Position numbers and translations under genes: made by a program
Notes under the pieces: model-generated
The model's database searches: none
The model's input: the letters and a program-made list of their open reading frames with translations, nothing else
Told to the model about the DNA's origin: nothing
DNA from: CAVQGF01 sp045807945
GTDB taxonomy: Bacteria > Acidobacteriota > Terriglobia > Terriglobales > Acidobacteriaceae
Direction: 5' to 3'
NCBI GenBank assembly: GCA_045807945.1
Contig: JBJMGI010000034.1
Span: 1-56,970 of the forward strand
DNA length: 56,970 nucleotides
In this document: positions 24,390-32,923 of the stretch, piece after piece
How the letters are laid out: every line of letters starts with the position of its first letter
Position numbering within the stretch: the first letter of the stretch is position 1

Positions 24390-26318
24390 TCACGCCTGCG
24401 CGGCGATGAGCTGCGACGTCTCTTCCCATTCTTGCAGCAGACCATCGAGCACCGCGCGATTTTCTTTCAGCTCCCGCGAGAGACGGGCTGTCTCTTCCAC
24501 GCTGACGAAACTAAGCAGGGCGGTCTCTAAGTCGCGGACGCGCGATTCGTGCTCTTCAATCTCTTCCTCGAGTTCTGCGCAGCGCTCCTGCATCTGCTTC
24601 AGCTTGATCGGGTTCAGGCGCCTCGCCTTCGATAGATCGCCATTGGCTGGCGCGGGGGGCGATGCCGCATCTTTCGTCTCCACGGAGGCATGCGAAGGAG
24701 CTGCTGCGGCAGCGGCATTCTCTTTTCGCCAGCGGTAATCTTCGTAGTTCCCCGGAAACACTTGCACCGCGCCGTCTGCGACCTCGAAGATGCGCGTCGC
24801 CAGCTTGTCTATGAAGTAGCGGTCGTGCGAGACGAAGACTACGGTCCCCGTGAATTTCTCCAGGGACTCCAGCAGAACGTCTTTCGCTCGCAGGTCCAGA
24901 TGGTTCGTGGGCTCGTCGAGCAGCAGAAAGTTCGAAGGATGCAGCAGCATGCGCGCCAGCGCGTAGCGGTTGCGCTCACCGCCGCTTAAAACTCCGATCT
25001 GCTTGAAGACATCGTCCTCCGAGAATAGAAAACATCCCAGCAGCTTGCGCAGCTCGGTGTGCGTGGCCCGAGGCGCAACGCTGGAGATATCGTCGAGCAT
25101 CCGCGCTTGTGGATCCAATTCTTTGTATTGGTCCTGCGCAAAATAATCAGGCTCGGCGTTGTGCCCCAACCTGTATTCACCGGCGCTCGGCTGCTCAGTG
25201 CCGGCAAGGATCTTGATCAGCGTGGATTTTCCCGCGCCGTTCACGCCCACCAGCGCAATGCGATCGCCGCGCTCGATGGTGAAGTCCACGTTGCTGAACA
25301 CGTGCTTCGCTCCGTAACTCTTCGCCACTCGGGAAAATTCGGCGACCACGCGCCCGCTCGGCTTGGGTTGCGGAAAGCTGAAGTGGATGGTCTTCTCGTC
25401 GGGTGGTATCTCGATGCGCTCGATCTTCTCCAGCTCCTTGATGCGGCTCTGCACCTGCTTCGCCTTGGTCGCCTGCGCGCGGAAGCGGTTGATGAACGCC
25501 TCCAGCTGCTCGATCTTGTCGCGCTGGTTCTTGTACGCCGACTCCAGCTGCGCGCGCCGCGCCTCTTTCTGCGCGAGGTACTTGTCGTAGTTTCCGGAAT
25601 AGAAATGGACGCGCTTGTTCCATATCTCCGCCGTCTTCGAAACGGTGACGTCGAGGAAGTAGCGGTCATGCGAGATCAGCACGTAGGCGTGCTCGTATTG
25701 CGTCAGGTAATCTTCCAGCCAGTTGCGCGATTCAAGGTCAAGATGGTTCGTCGGCTCGTCGAGAAGCAGCAGGTTGGGCTTTTGCAAAAGCAATTTCGCC
25801 AGCGCTATGCGCATCTGCCATCCGCCGGAAAATTCTTCGGTCGGGCGCTGCCAATCTTCTTTGCGGAATCCGAGTCCGCCGAGCACCGCCCCAACCTGCG
25901 CTTCGATGGCGTATCCATCGTGCGCGCGGAACTGGCCGTCTATGTGGTGAAAGCGCTCGCCGACGTCCGCGTACTCCGCGCTCGCTGGATTAAGCTCCGC
26001 CATCTTGTGCGTCAGCGACTCCATCTCCGCTTCCATCGCACGCAGGTTGGCGAAGACGGTCATGCACTCGGCGAAGACGGTACGACCGGAGAGGGAGAGG
26101 CCATCCTGCGGCAGGTATCCGGCGCTCATGCCCTTGGCGGCAACGCGGGTTCCGTAATCGAGCGACTCCGTCCCTGCCAGTATCTTTAATAAGGTGGATT
26201 TCCCCGTGCCATTCGCGCCCACCAGGCCCACGCGTTCGCGCGGCGTCACCAGCCAGTCCAGGCCCTCGAACAGGAGCTTGGGGCCGAATCGCTTCCCGGC
26301 GGATGAGAGTTGGATCAC
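24390..26318 (-). CDS. ABC-F family ATPase (Uup/YheS-like)
   Basis: A 642-residue protein with two ABC ATPase domains and no membrane segment. Domain 1 has Walker A GANGTGKST (~36), signature EFSGGWQMR and Walker B LLLLDEPTNHLDL. A charged linker (about 240-310, KEARRAQLESAYKNQ) follows, then domain 2 with Walker A GVNGAGKST, signature VLSGGERNRYALARM and a second DEPTNHLDL. A C-terminal coiled coil (~570-635, MQERCAELEEEIEEH) resembles Uup/YheS. ABC-F proteins act on stalled ribosomes or give antibiotic resistance; the exact class cannot be settled by eye. It stands alone on the minus strand between convergent and divergent neighbours. Confidence 0.93.
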   Translation of the reverse strand: MIQLSSAGKRFGPKLLFEGLDWLVTPRERVGLVGANGTGKSTLLKILAGTESLDYGTRVAAKGMSAGYLPQDGLSLSGRTVFAECMTVFANLRAMEAEMESLTHKMAELNPASAEYADVGERFHHIDGQFRAHDGYAIEAQVGAVLGGLGFRKEDWQRPTEEFSGGWQMRIALAKLLLQKPNLLLLDEPTNHLDLESRNWLEDYLTQYEHAYVLISHDRYFLDVTVSKTAEIWNKRVHFYSGNYDKYLAQKEARRAQLESAYKNQRDKIEQLEAFINRFRAQATKAKQVQSRIKELEKIERIEIPPDEKTIHFSFPQPKPSGRVVAEFSRVAKSYGAKHVFSNVDFTIERGDRIALVGVNGAGKSTLIKILAGTEQPSAGEYRLGHNAEPDYFAQDQYKELDPQARMLDDISSVAPRATHTELRKLLGCFLFSEDDVFKQIGVLSGGERNRYALARMLLHPSNFLLLDEPTNHLDLRAKDVLLESLEKFTGTVVFVSHDRYFIDKLATRIFEVADGAVQVFPGNYEDYRWRKENAAAAAAPSHASVETKDAASPPAPANGDLSKARRLNPIKLKQMQERCAELEEEIEEHESRVRDLETALLSFVSVEETARLSRELKENRAVLDGLLQEWEETSQLIAAQA

Positions 26319-26350
26319 GTTTCTATTTTCTCACCCAGTCCGCGTTGCAC

Positions 26351-26373
26351 CACGGAGGCACAGAGACACGGAG
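26351..26373 (+). repeat. CACGGAG-N9-CACGGAG dispersed-repeat fragment
   Basis: Two CACGGAG units 16 bases apart inside a tract of the form CACGGAGGCACAGAGACACGGAG. From general knowledge, this wording recurs as dispersed intergenic repeats in several phyla and gives spurious peptides of the HRGTEAQRH type. One copy only is seen here, directly abutting the -10 hexamer of the next gene. Confidence 0.5.
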
Positions 26374-26379
26374 TATAAA
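26374..26379 (+). promoter_or_regulatory. -10 hexamer before the dienelactone-hydrolase-like gene
   Basis: TATAAA (five of six) directly follows the CACGGAG repeat and ends 7 bases before the ATG at 26387, placing the transcription start at or next to the start codon. Confidence 0.45.
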
Positions 26380-26386
26380 TACGAAA

Positions 26387-27052
26387 ATGCCAGCTGAAGC
26401 TTTTTCCAACTCCGACGAGACCCCCGCCGTCCGGGGCTTCCTGCATCGGCCCGCTGAGCCATCTGGCGACGGACTCGTTCTTACTCACGGAGCCGGCGGG
26501 AACTGCAATGCGCCGCTGCTGATAGCGCTCGCCGAAAAGTTTGCAGACGCGGGCTGGACGGTGCTTCGCTGCGATCTGCCGTCTCGCCAGCTTCGCGCGA
26601 CCGGACCTCCGCGCGGAAATGGAAGCGAAGACCGCGAAGGACTGCGCCGCGCACCGCAGGTTCTAAGGAAGATTGTTTCGGGACGCATCTTTCTGGGCGG
26701 GCAATCCTACGGGGGACGGCAAGCGACGATCCTCGCAGCGGCCGAGCCCGGATTAGCGGATGGCCTCCTGCTGCTCTCGTACCCGCTTCATCCACCGGGA
26801 AAGCCGGCGCAACTGCGGACCGCTCATCTCCCGAAGATTAAGACGCCGTCACTCTTCGTCAGCGGCTCAAAAGATCCGTTCGGCTCGCCGCAAGAGATCC
26901 AATTTGCACTGAAACTGATTCCAGCTTCCGTGGAGTTCCTTCTGATCGAGGGTGCGGGGCACGACCTTGGCTTTGGACGTCGCGTGCGCAACGGCATGGA
27001 GGACGTACCCGAACGCATTGTTCGCGCCTTTCTAGCTGCGACGAGTTCTTAA
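26387..27052 (+). CDS. Alpha/beta hydrolase, KANL3/Tex30 or dienelactone-hydrolase-like
   Basis: A 221-residue single-domain alpha/beta hydrolase. The oxyanion strand is LVLTHGAGGNCNAPL, the nucleophile elbow GGQSYGGRQ, the acid SGSKDPFGS and the catalytic His GAGHDLGF. This compact form, with THGAGG and a short lid, is that of the KANL3/Tex30-like family in bacteria; the substrate is unknown. The ATG at 26387 is chosen because the fold starts there and a -10 hexamer lies 7 bases upstream. A more upstream in-frame ATG at 26303 would overlap the repeat and the divergent ABC-F gene. Confidence 0.85.
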   Translation: MPAEAFSNSDETPAVRGFLHRPAEPSGDGLVLTHGAGGNCNAPLLIALAEKFADAGWTVLRCDLPSRQLRATGPPRGNGSEDREGLRRAPQVLRKIVSGRIFLGGQSYGGRQATILAAAEPGLADGLLLLSYPLHPPGKPAQLRTAHLPKIKTPSLFVSGSKDPFGSPQEIQFALKLIPASVEFLLIEGAGHDLGFGRRVRNGMEDVPERIVRAFLAATSS

Positions 27053-27206
27053 CGGCTGGGTTCCGGCTTGACTGGCTTGGCGCTTTTTAGCGCACAATCA
27101 TTGGGGAACTCTGGATTACCGATTCAGCATCCCAGTTCAAAGTCGCCGTAAGACCCTCGTGCTTTAGAGTCCCCCTGGAGCCTTCGACGAAGTATTGGAG
27201 GCTAAT

Positions 27207-27437
27207 GTGCAATCCAGCCCTGCACCTAGCAAACTTTATCCCGGGGCGGTGGTCACGCACGCAGGCGAATATCGCGTTATCCATTCCGGGGGACACCATC
27301 CACCAGCAACAATCGTTCTCGATCGAGGAATTTACTTACCGTCCTGCATGGTTTTCGGATGCCTGGTGTCGTTCGAGCTGGTTTCCACTGTAGGCGGCGA
27401 ACTTCGGCACGTGCGAGACAAAACTGCGTGCAGGTAA
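27207..27437 (+). CDS. Small protein with GEYRVIH...C-x4-C motif
   Basis: A 76-residue protein with GTG start and GGAGG 5 bases upstream (27197-27201). Its core (GEYRVIHSGGHHPPATIVL, then a short charged strand, LPSCMVFGCLVSFELV) resembles a family of short Zn-ribbon-like proteins common in Acidobacteria with an [AS]G-x-Y-R-V-x-H motif and one cysteine pair. I know no function. The pair here is C-x4-C rather than the usual tighter C-x2-C, so metal binding may be altered. An overlapping frame from the ATG at 27205 lacks any such motif and is rejected. Confidence 0.6.
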   Translation: MQSSPAPSKLYPGAVVTHAGEYRVIHSGGHHPPATIVLDRGIYLPSCMVFGCLVSFELVSTVGGELRHVRDKTACR

Positions 27438-27473
27438 GTGCAACCCTCGCTGCGCTCGCCCGGTCAAAGCTGC

Positions 27474-27746
27474 ATGGACCAGGGGGAAGTCATCGGGTTC
27501 ATCGCCGGCATTCTGACCACGGCCGCGAACGTCCCACAGGTCGTCACCACCTACAAGCGGCGGTCGGGCGAAGCGCTTTCGTTCCGCATGCTCGCCACGC
27601 TCGGCACCGGACTGCTGCTCTGGGTGATTCACGGGCTCCTTAACCACTCCTTGCCGATTTCGATTTCTAACGCGGCAGGCGCAGGACTGGTGGCCGCATT
27701 GATTGCGATGAAGTTCCGTTTCGATCGGCATCCAGTGAAGGATTAA
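27474..27746 (+). CDS. SemiSWEET / PQ-loop small transporter
   Basis: A 90-residue membrane protein with three hydrophobic helices and the PQ-loop motif NVPQVVTTYKRRSGEALS at residues ~18-35. Length and topology match SemiSWEETs, which dimerise to move sugars; the substrate is inference. The ATG at 27474 gives the family's normal length; an in-frame GTG at 27438 directly follows the stop of the previous gene and would add 12 unlikely residues. It overlaps the convergent MarC gene by 4 bases. Confidence 0.85.
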   Translation: MDQGEVIGFIAGILTTAANVPQVVTTYKRRSGEALSFRMLATLGTGLLLWVIHGLLNHSLPISISNAAGAGLVAALIAMKFRFDRHPVKD

Positions 27747-28393
27747 GACATAGCGTGGATGAGCCCTAAGTGGGTGAGCCCGTTCACGAAGAACTGCACG
27801 GCGATGGCCGTTAGCAGTAGTCCCATGAGGCGCATGAGGATGCGGATTCCGGTTTCCCCCAAACGACGGCGCACGACTTCGGCGCTGGCCAGCACAAAGT
27901 ACGAGAGCAGCGAGGTAACAGCAATAGCGGCGAAGACCGGACCGAGCTGCTCGAGCTCCGGCTTCGGCCCGATGAGCACCATCACAGTCGAGATGGCGCC
28001 AGGCCCTGCAAGCATCGGAATGCCGAGCGGCGTGATCCCGACATCTTCTTTTTCTGCGCCCTCTCGGCGGTCTGGCGCAACTTCTTGCGTGCTCGAGCGG
28101 CGCGCTTGCAACATGTCGAGGCCGATCAAGCCGAGGATGATGCCGCCCGCGATCTCGAACGCCGGCAGTGTGATGCCAAAGATCTTGAAGATCCATGCGC
28201 CCGCAAGACCGAAGGCGCCGAGCACGACAAGGCACGTCCAGGCAGCGCGTTTCGCCATGCGGCGCCGGCGTACGGCATCGTCTCCCGCGGTCATCACCAG
28301 AAAAGCCGGAATCGCGGCGAACGGGTCCACCAGGAAAAAAATGGAGGTGAACGCAACCACCGAGAACTGCGCCAGGTTGGAGAAGGCGTGCAT
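27743..28393 (-). CDS. MarC-family integral membrane protein
   Basis: A 216-residue membrane protein with six predicted helices. Family features are FFLVDPFAAIPAFLVMT at the N-terminus, AFEIAGGIILGLIGLDML in the middle, TPLGIPMLAGPGAISTVMVL and the C-terminal RLMGLLLTAIAVQFFVNGL. MarC (UPF0056) proteins were once linked to multiple antibiotic resistance, later disproved; their role is unknown. The ATG at 28393 is chosen because it starts the first helix as in homologues; a longer frame to 28471 adds a charged tail typical of over-extension. Confidence 0.92.
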   Translation of the reverse strand: MHAFSNLAQFSVVAFTSIFFLVDPFAAIPAFLVMTAGDDAVRRRRMAKRAAWTCLVVLGAFGLAGAWIFKIFGITLPAFEIAGGIILGLIGLDMLQARRSSTQEVAPDRREGAEKEDVGITPLGIPMLAGPGAISTVMVLIGPKPELEQLGPVFAAIAVTSLLSYFVLASAEVVRRRLGETGIRILMRLMGLLLTAIAVQFFVNGLTHLGLIHAMS

Positions 28394-28479
28394 GGGCGGG
28401 TTCCAGAAGTGTACAAGACGAGTTGCTCGTTCCGGCGCATTAGGCGGCGAACCCGCCCCGCGCGGCCGCATCGAAGTTC

Positions 28480-28487
28480 TATATAAC
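28480..28487 (+). promoter_or_regulatory. TATATAAC immediately before the SDR gene
   Basis: Overlapping TATATA and TATAAC hexamers end 4-6 bases before the ATG at 28492. A transcript from this -10 would start essentially at the start codon. No ribosome site precedes the ATG. Confidence 0.45.
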
Positions 28488-28491
28488 GGGC

Positions 28492-29505
28492 ATGAAGCGG
28501 CAACTCACTTTTCTCGCAGGGTTAGGACTTGGCAGCTGGCTGGTCTCGCGCAAGCTGCGCTCCCGCCGTGCCATGAACCTCGACGACAAATTGGTGTTGA
28601 TCGCCGGCGGCTCCCGAGGGCTGGGCCTGGAACTGGCGCGTGAGTTCGCGCGCCACGGTGCGCGCATCGCGATCTGCGGACGAGATACCGACACCTTGCA
28701 CCGCGCGGAAGAAGACTTGCGCGGCCGCGGCATCACCGCCCGCGCCTACACCTGCGATATCTCCAACGCGAACGAGGTCAGCGAGATGGTTACCAGCGTC
28801 GAGCGCGACCTTGGCGCTATCCACGTTCTTGTGAACAACGCCGGCATCATCCAGGTCGGCCCCGTGGACGTGATGACGAAAGAAGATTATCGCGAGGCCA
28901 TGGACATTCACTTCTGGGGGCCTCTGCATACCACTCTCTCCGTTCTGCCCTCGATGAAGTATCGCGGCTCGGGACGCATCGTGAACGTCTCCTCCATTGG
29001 GGGAAAGCTCAGCGTGCCGCACCTGGTTCCCTATAGCGCCAGTAAGTTTGCGCTGGTGGGATTTTCCGAAGGACTTCGCTCAGAGCTGCGGCAGTACGGC
29101 ATCTACGTGACGACCATTTGTCCCGGACTGATGCGCACCGGCAGTCCTCGCAACGCAATCTTCAAGGGACAGAACAAAAAAGAGTACGCCTGGTTCAGTA
29201 TCAGTGATTCCCTCCCGCTGCTCACCATCAGCTCCGAGCGCGCAGCCCGCAAGATCGTGGACGCGTGCATCCACGGCGATTCTGAAGTCATCCTCACCCC
29301 ACAAGCGCGACTCGCGGCGACCTTCCACGGCGTCTTCCCCGGGTTGACGTCAGACATTCTCGGCATCGTCAACCGCATATTGCCGAGCCCCGGTGGAATT
29401 GGCGAACAGCGCGCCTACGGTCGCGATAGCTTTTCTGCCGTCTCGCCGTCCCCAATAACTGCCTTCACCGAGGCGGCAGCCCGCAAGAATAATGAAGTAG
29501 CCTGA
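28492..29505 (+). CDS. Short-chain dehydrogenase with N-terminal membrane anchor
   Basis: A 337-residue SDR. A short hydrophobic stretch (5-18) may anchor it in the membrane. The NAD(P) motif is GGSRGLG near residue 39, NNAG near 116 and the catalytic Tyr-Lys in VPYSASKFAL near 180; a Ser lies at the usual place in NVSSIGG. The C-terminal ~70 residues extend beyond the classic fold, as in DltE/YqjQ-like SDRs acting on lipids or steroids. Substrate unknown. Promoter-like TATATAAC lies next to the ATG. Confidence 0.85.
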   Translation: MKRQLTFLAGLGLGSWLVSRKLRSRRAMNLDDKLVLIAGGSRGLGLELAREFARHGARIAICGRDTDTLHRAEEDLRGRGITARAYTCDISNANEVSEMVTSVERDLGAIHVLVNNAGIIQVGPVDVMTKEDYREAMDIHFWGPLHTTLSVLPSMKYRGSGRIVNVSSIGGKLSVPHLVPYSASKFALVGFSEGLRSELRQYGIYVTTICPGLMRTGSPRNAIFKGQNKKEYAWFSISDSLPLLTISSERAARKIVDACIHGDSEVILTPQARLAATFHGVFPGLTSDILGIVNRILPSPGGIGEQRAYGRDSFSAVSPSPITAFTEAAARKNNEVA

Positions 29506-29552
29506 CGCCTCCTTTCGCCTGATTTTCACTTTCCTAGCACAGCCAACAAGCG

Positions 29553-29577
29553 TATAAAGGCCAATTCGGGCAAGGAG
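29553..29577 (+). promoter_or_regulatory. -10 hexamer and ribosome site of the gnd operon
   Basis: TATAAA (29553-29558) is a good -10; the -35 region is poor (TTTCCT at 29530-29535, 17 bases upstream). AGGAG at 29573-29577 precedes the ATG at 29586 by 8 bases, an ordinary leadered start, unlike several neighbours. Confidence 0.45.
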
Positions 29578-29585
29578 CAAGCCGC

Positions 29586-30581
29586 ATGCAATTGGGAATG
29601 GTGGGTCTGGGCCGTATGGGCGGCAACATGGTTCGTCGCTTGATACGCGGCGGACACGAGTGCGTGGTTTCCGATCGCACCGCCGACGTCGTCGCCAGTT
29701 TCGTTAAGGAAGGTGCAATCGGCTCGTCGTCTCTCGATGATCTAGTCGCGAAACTTAAAACTCCACGCGCAGTTTGGATCATGGTCCCTGCCGGCGAAGC
29801 TACCGAATCCACTGTGCTCGCTCTGGCCGAGAAATTGCAGAAAGGCGACACCATCATCGACGGCGGCAACTCGATGTTCAAAGACGATGTGCGCCGCTCC
29901 AAGATGCTCGAGCCACGCGGGATCCATTACATGGACGTTGGCACCAGCGGAGGCGTCTGGGGACTTGAGCGCGGATACTGCATGATGATCGGCGGTCCGA
30001 AGGCCGCCTTCGATCGCTTGAATCCTATCTTTAAGACGCTCGCGCCGGGACGCGGCGACATTCCACGCACCCCCGGCTTCGAAAAGATGACCAGCACCGC
30101 CGAAGATGGATACATCTATTGCGGGCCTTCCGGTTCCGGGCACTTCGTCAAGATGGTGCACAACGGAATCGAGTACGGGCTGATGCAGGCCTATGCTGAG
30201 GGCTTCGATATCTTCAAGAGCGCGAACTCGCCGCAGCTCGCGCCCGAGTATCGCTACGATCTGAATCTTTCCGACATCGCCGAGGTCTGGCGGCGCGGCA
30301 GCGTGGTCGCCTCCTGGCTCCTCGATCTCACGTCGATGGCGCTCGTCGAGAATCCCACTCTTTCCAACTACACGGGCTTCGTGCAGGATTCCGGTGAGGG
30401 CCGGTGGACAATCAACGCGGCCATAGATGAAGCCGTTCCCGCAGACGTGTTGACCGCGGCACTGTACGTCCGCTTCCGCTCGCGCCAGGAGCACACCTTC
30501 GCGGAAAAGATTTTGTCGGCGATGCGGCAGAAGTTCGGCGGGCACGTGGAAGCGCCGGCAGCGCAGGGAGCGAAAAAGTAA
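29586..30581 (+). CDS. gnd: 6-phosphogluconate dehydrogenase, decarboxylating (short type)
   Basis: A 331-residue enzyme that converts 6-phosphogluconate to ribulose-5-phosphate with CO2 release and NAD(P)H. The N-terminal Rossmann motif is GLGRMGGNMVRRL; SDRTADVV follows its second strand, suggesting NAD or relaxed cofactor use (inference). The catalytic segment GPSGSGHFVKMVHNGIEYG contains the Lys. It is the short, homotetrameric form (about 300-335 residues), not the 470-residue E. coli type. First gene of gnd-zwf-pgl with gaps of 3 and -4 bases. Confidence 0.94.
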   Translation: MQLGMVGLGRMGGNMVRRLIRGGHECVVSDRTADVVASFVKEGAIGSSSLDDLVAKLKTPRAVWIMVPAGEATESTVLALAEKLQKGDTIIDGGNSMFKDDVRRSKMLEPRGIHYMDVGTSGGVWGLERGYCMMIGGPKAAFDRLNPIFKTLAPGRGDIPRTPGFEKMTSTAEDGYIYCGPSGSGHFVKMVHNGIEYGLMQAYAEGFDIFKSANSPQLAPEYRYDLNLSDIAEVWRRGSVVASWLLDLTSMALVENPTLSNYTGFVQDSGEGRWTINAAIDEAVPADVLTAALYVRFRSRQEHTFAEKILSAMRQKFGGHVEAPAAQGAKK

Positions 30582-30584
30582 GCG

Positions 30585-32162
30585 ATGACTGAGACCGTTC
30601 TCAACCTGAACGTTAAGGAGTTATTGGGCCGCACCGGGCGCGGCGCCAAGCCGGGCAGTCCATGCATCATGGTGATCTTCGGCGCTACCGGCGACCTGAC
30701 CGCGCGCAAGCTCATCCCTTCGCTCTACAACCTGAAGCGCAACAAGTTGCTGGCAGATGAATTCGCGATCATCGGCGTGGCGATGGATGCCTTGGAAGAT
30801 GAAAGTTTTCGCAAGGCGGTCGCGAAAGACGTGGATTCGTTTGCGACAGAGTCGGTGGACAACGATGCGAAGAAATGGATCCTCGACCGCACCTACTACC
30901 TTCCCGGGCAGTTCAACGACCACGGAGTTTTTGAAAAGCTCAAAGAGCTGCTTGATGGGCTCGACAACAAGTACAAGACGCGCGGCAACGCCTTCTTCTA
31001 TCTTGCGACGAGTCCGCGCTTTTTCGGCGAGATCACGCGCCAGCTCGGCGCCGCCGGTCTGACGGGAGAAGAGAACCGCTTCCGTCGCGTGGTTTACGAG
31101 AAGCCCTTCGGAAATGACTTAGCGAGCGCGAAGGCGCTGAACTCAGAGATTCGCGGAGTCCTACGCGAGCGCCAGATCTATCGCATCGATCATTACCTCG
31201 GCAAAGAGACGGTGCAGAACATGTTGGTCTTCCGCTTCGGCAACGGCATCTTCGAGCCCATCTGGAATCGTCGCTTCATCGACCACGTCCAAGTCACGGT
31301 TGCTGAGACTGTGGGAGTGGAAAAGCGCGGCGGATACTTCGAAGGCGCGGGGACATTGCGCGACATGGTCCCAAACCATATCTGTCAGTTACTGAGCTTG
31401 ACTGCAATGGAGCCGCCCAACTCCTTCCAGGCGGACGCGGTTCGCGACGAGCAGGCAAAAGTTTTGAACGCCATCCAGCCGCTGAGCGGAGAAAGCGTTT
31501 TGCATTGCAGCGTCCGCGGGCAGTACGGTGAAGGCGAGATCGAAGGTATGGGCGTGCTGCCGTATCGCGATGAGCCCGGCGTCGCTCCCGATTCAAAGAC
31601 GGAAACTTTCGTCGCCCTCAAGCTGAACATTGATAACTGGCGCTGGGCCGACGTTCCTTTTTACGTCCGCACCGGCAAGCGGATGGCGGCGCGCCACACT
31701 GAGGTGGCCATCCAGTTCAAGCAGGTTCCGTTCGTTCTGTTCCGAGAAACGGACGTCAGCCGCATCGAACCGAACTTTTTGGTCATCCACATCGCCCCGG
31801 ATGAGGGCATCTCTCTGCACTTCAACGCCAAAATGCCAGGGATGGAGATGCGCGTCGGTGGCGTGGATATGGACTTCAACTACGCCGATTATTTCGGCTC
31901 GTTCGGCTCCACCGGATACGAAGTCCTGATCTACGACTGCATGATCGGCGATCAGACTTTATTCCAGCGCGCCGACATGGTCGAGGCCGGCTGGTCGGTC
32001 GTCGATCCCGTGCTCGATGTATGGAAGGCGCTGCCTCCGCGCAATTTCCCTAACTATCCTGCGGGATCCTGGGGTCCAAAAGAAAGCGAAGACATGATGG
32101 CGCGCGATGGACGCCGCTGGCGTAATAGCTACCATCACCCGGGCAGCGGTCATCGTTTGTGA
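30585..32162 (+). CDS. zwf: Glucose-6-phosphate 1-dehydrogenase
   Basis: A 525-residue enzyme that oxidises glucose-6-phosphate to 6-phosphogluconolactone, the first step of the oxidative pentose phosphate pathway. Clear signatures are FGATGDLTARKL near the N-terminus, the active-site RIDHYLGKETVQNM near 200, the RNA-like VYEKPFGND segment and VPFYVRTGKRM. The ATG is 3 bases after the gnd stop and the stop overlaps the pgl GTG by 4 bases, so all three are translated from one mRNA. Confidence 0.97.
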   Translation: MTETVLNLNVKELLGRTGRGAKPGSPCIMVIFGATGDLTARKLIPSLYNLKRNKLLADEFAIIGVAMDALEDESFRKAVAKDVDSFATESVDNDAKKWILDRTYYLPGQFNDHGVFEKLKELLDGLDNKYKTRGNAFFYLATSPRFFGEITRQLGAAGLTGEENRFRRVVYEKPFGNDLASAKALNSEIRGVLRERQIYRIDHYLGKETVQNMLVFRFGNGIFEPIWNRRFIDHVQVTVAETVGVEKRGGYFEGAGTLRDMVPNHICQLLSLTAMEPPNSFQADAVRDEQAKVLNAIQPLSGESVLHCSVRGQYGEGEIEGMGVLPYRDEPGVAPDSKTETFVALKLNIDNWRWADVPFYVRTGKRMAARHTEVAIQFKQVPFVLFRETDVSRIEPNFLVIHIAPDEGISLHFNAKMPGMEMRVGGVDMDFNYADYFGSFGSTGYEVLIYDCMIGDQTLFQRADMVEAGWSVVDPVLDVWKALPPRNFPNYPAGSWGPKESEDMMARDGRRWRNSYHHPGSGHRL

Positions 32163-32923
32163 GCTCGCAGCCGCCGAAGCCGATCTATCGCGAGGTCAAG
32201 TCCGGCCGCACTCTCGAAGTATTCTCTTCCGCCGGCGATCTCTTCCTCGGCGCGGCGTTCAAAGTCAGCAGCATTCTCGATGAATGCTTGCAGACGAAGT
32301 CCTCCTGCGCCATTGCTCTGTCGGGAGGCTCCACTCCCAGGCGTCTCTACGAGTTGCTCGCTCAGGGCAAGGGAGGACACATCGATTGGAAGCGCGTGCA
32401 GATCTTCTTCAGCGACGAACGCAATGTGCCGGCCACCGACGCTGAGAGTAATTACCGCATGGCAAAGGAATCGCTGTTCGCCAGTGGCTTAATCCCACAG
32501 GGCAATGTTCACCGCATCGAGGGCGAACTGGCGGCCGATGTTGCCGCGCAGCAGTATGAGGCAGAGATAAAGAAGATACTCGGCGAGCAACCCGTTTTCG
32601 ATCTGATCCTGCTCGGACTAGGCGGCGACGGCCACACGGCATCCCTTTTCCCCGAATCCCCCGCTCTACAAGAAGATGAGCGCCTGATGTTTGGAAACCG
32701 CGTCGCTAAGTTGAATACGGACCGCATCACCTTCACTTATCCCCTGCTCAACAGCGCGTCACACGTTTTGTTCTTGGCAAGCGGGCCGGATAAATCGAAG
32801 ATTGTGCGCACTGTCTTGAGCGGCGAAGGAGATCTGCCCTCGCAGCACGTGAAAGCTGAAGATGGTGAACTGATCTGGATGCTAGATAAAGACAGCGCTG
32901 CGGCTTACATGAAGCCCGCTTAG
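32159..32923 (+). CDS. pgl: 6-phosphogluconolactonase
   Basis: A 254-residue NagB-fold enzyme hydrolysing 6-phosphogluconolactone. Motifs are ALSGGSTPRRLYELLA (phosphate-binding loop), FFSDERNVPATDAESNYRMA and LLGLGGDGHTASLFPES with the conserved His. The GTG start overlaps the zwf stop by 4 bases (GTGA), signalling coupling. The three genes together make the complete oxidative branch. It ends in a 4-base overlap with a convergent pterin-synthase-like gene. Confidence 0.95.
   Translation: MSSQPPKPIYREVKSGRTLEVFSSAGDLFLGAAFKVSSILDECLQTKSSCAIALSGGSTPRRLYELLAQGKGGHIDWKRVQIFFSDERNVPATDAESNYRMAKESLFASGLIPQGNVHRIEGELAADVAAQQYEAEIKKILGEQPVFDLILLGLGGDGHTASLFPESPALQEDERLMFGNRVAKLNTDRITFTYPLLNSASHVLFLASGPDKSKIVRTVLSGEGDLPSQHVKAEDGELIWMLDKDSAAAYMKPA

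Noticed and set aside
25059..26189. Long open frame antisense to the ABC-F ATPase
   Set aside because: Shadow of a strongly conserved gene with no recognisable domain.
27205..27393. ATG frame overlapping the small cysteine-pair gene
   Set aside because: It has the same ribosome site but no family similarity; the GTG frame two bases away carries a recognisable motif.
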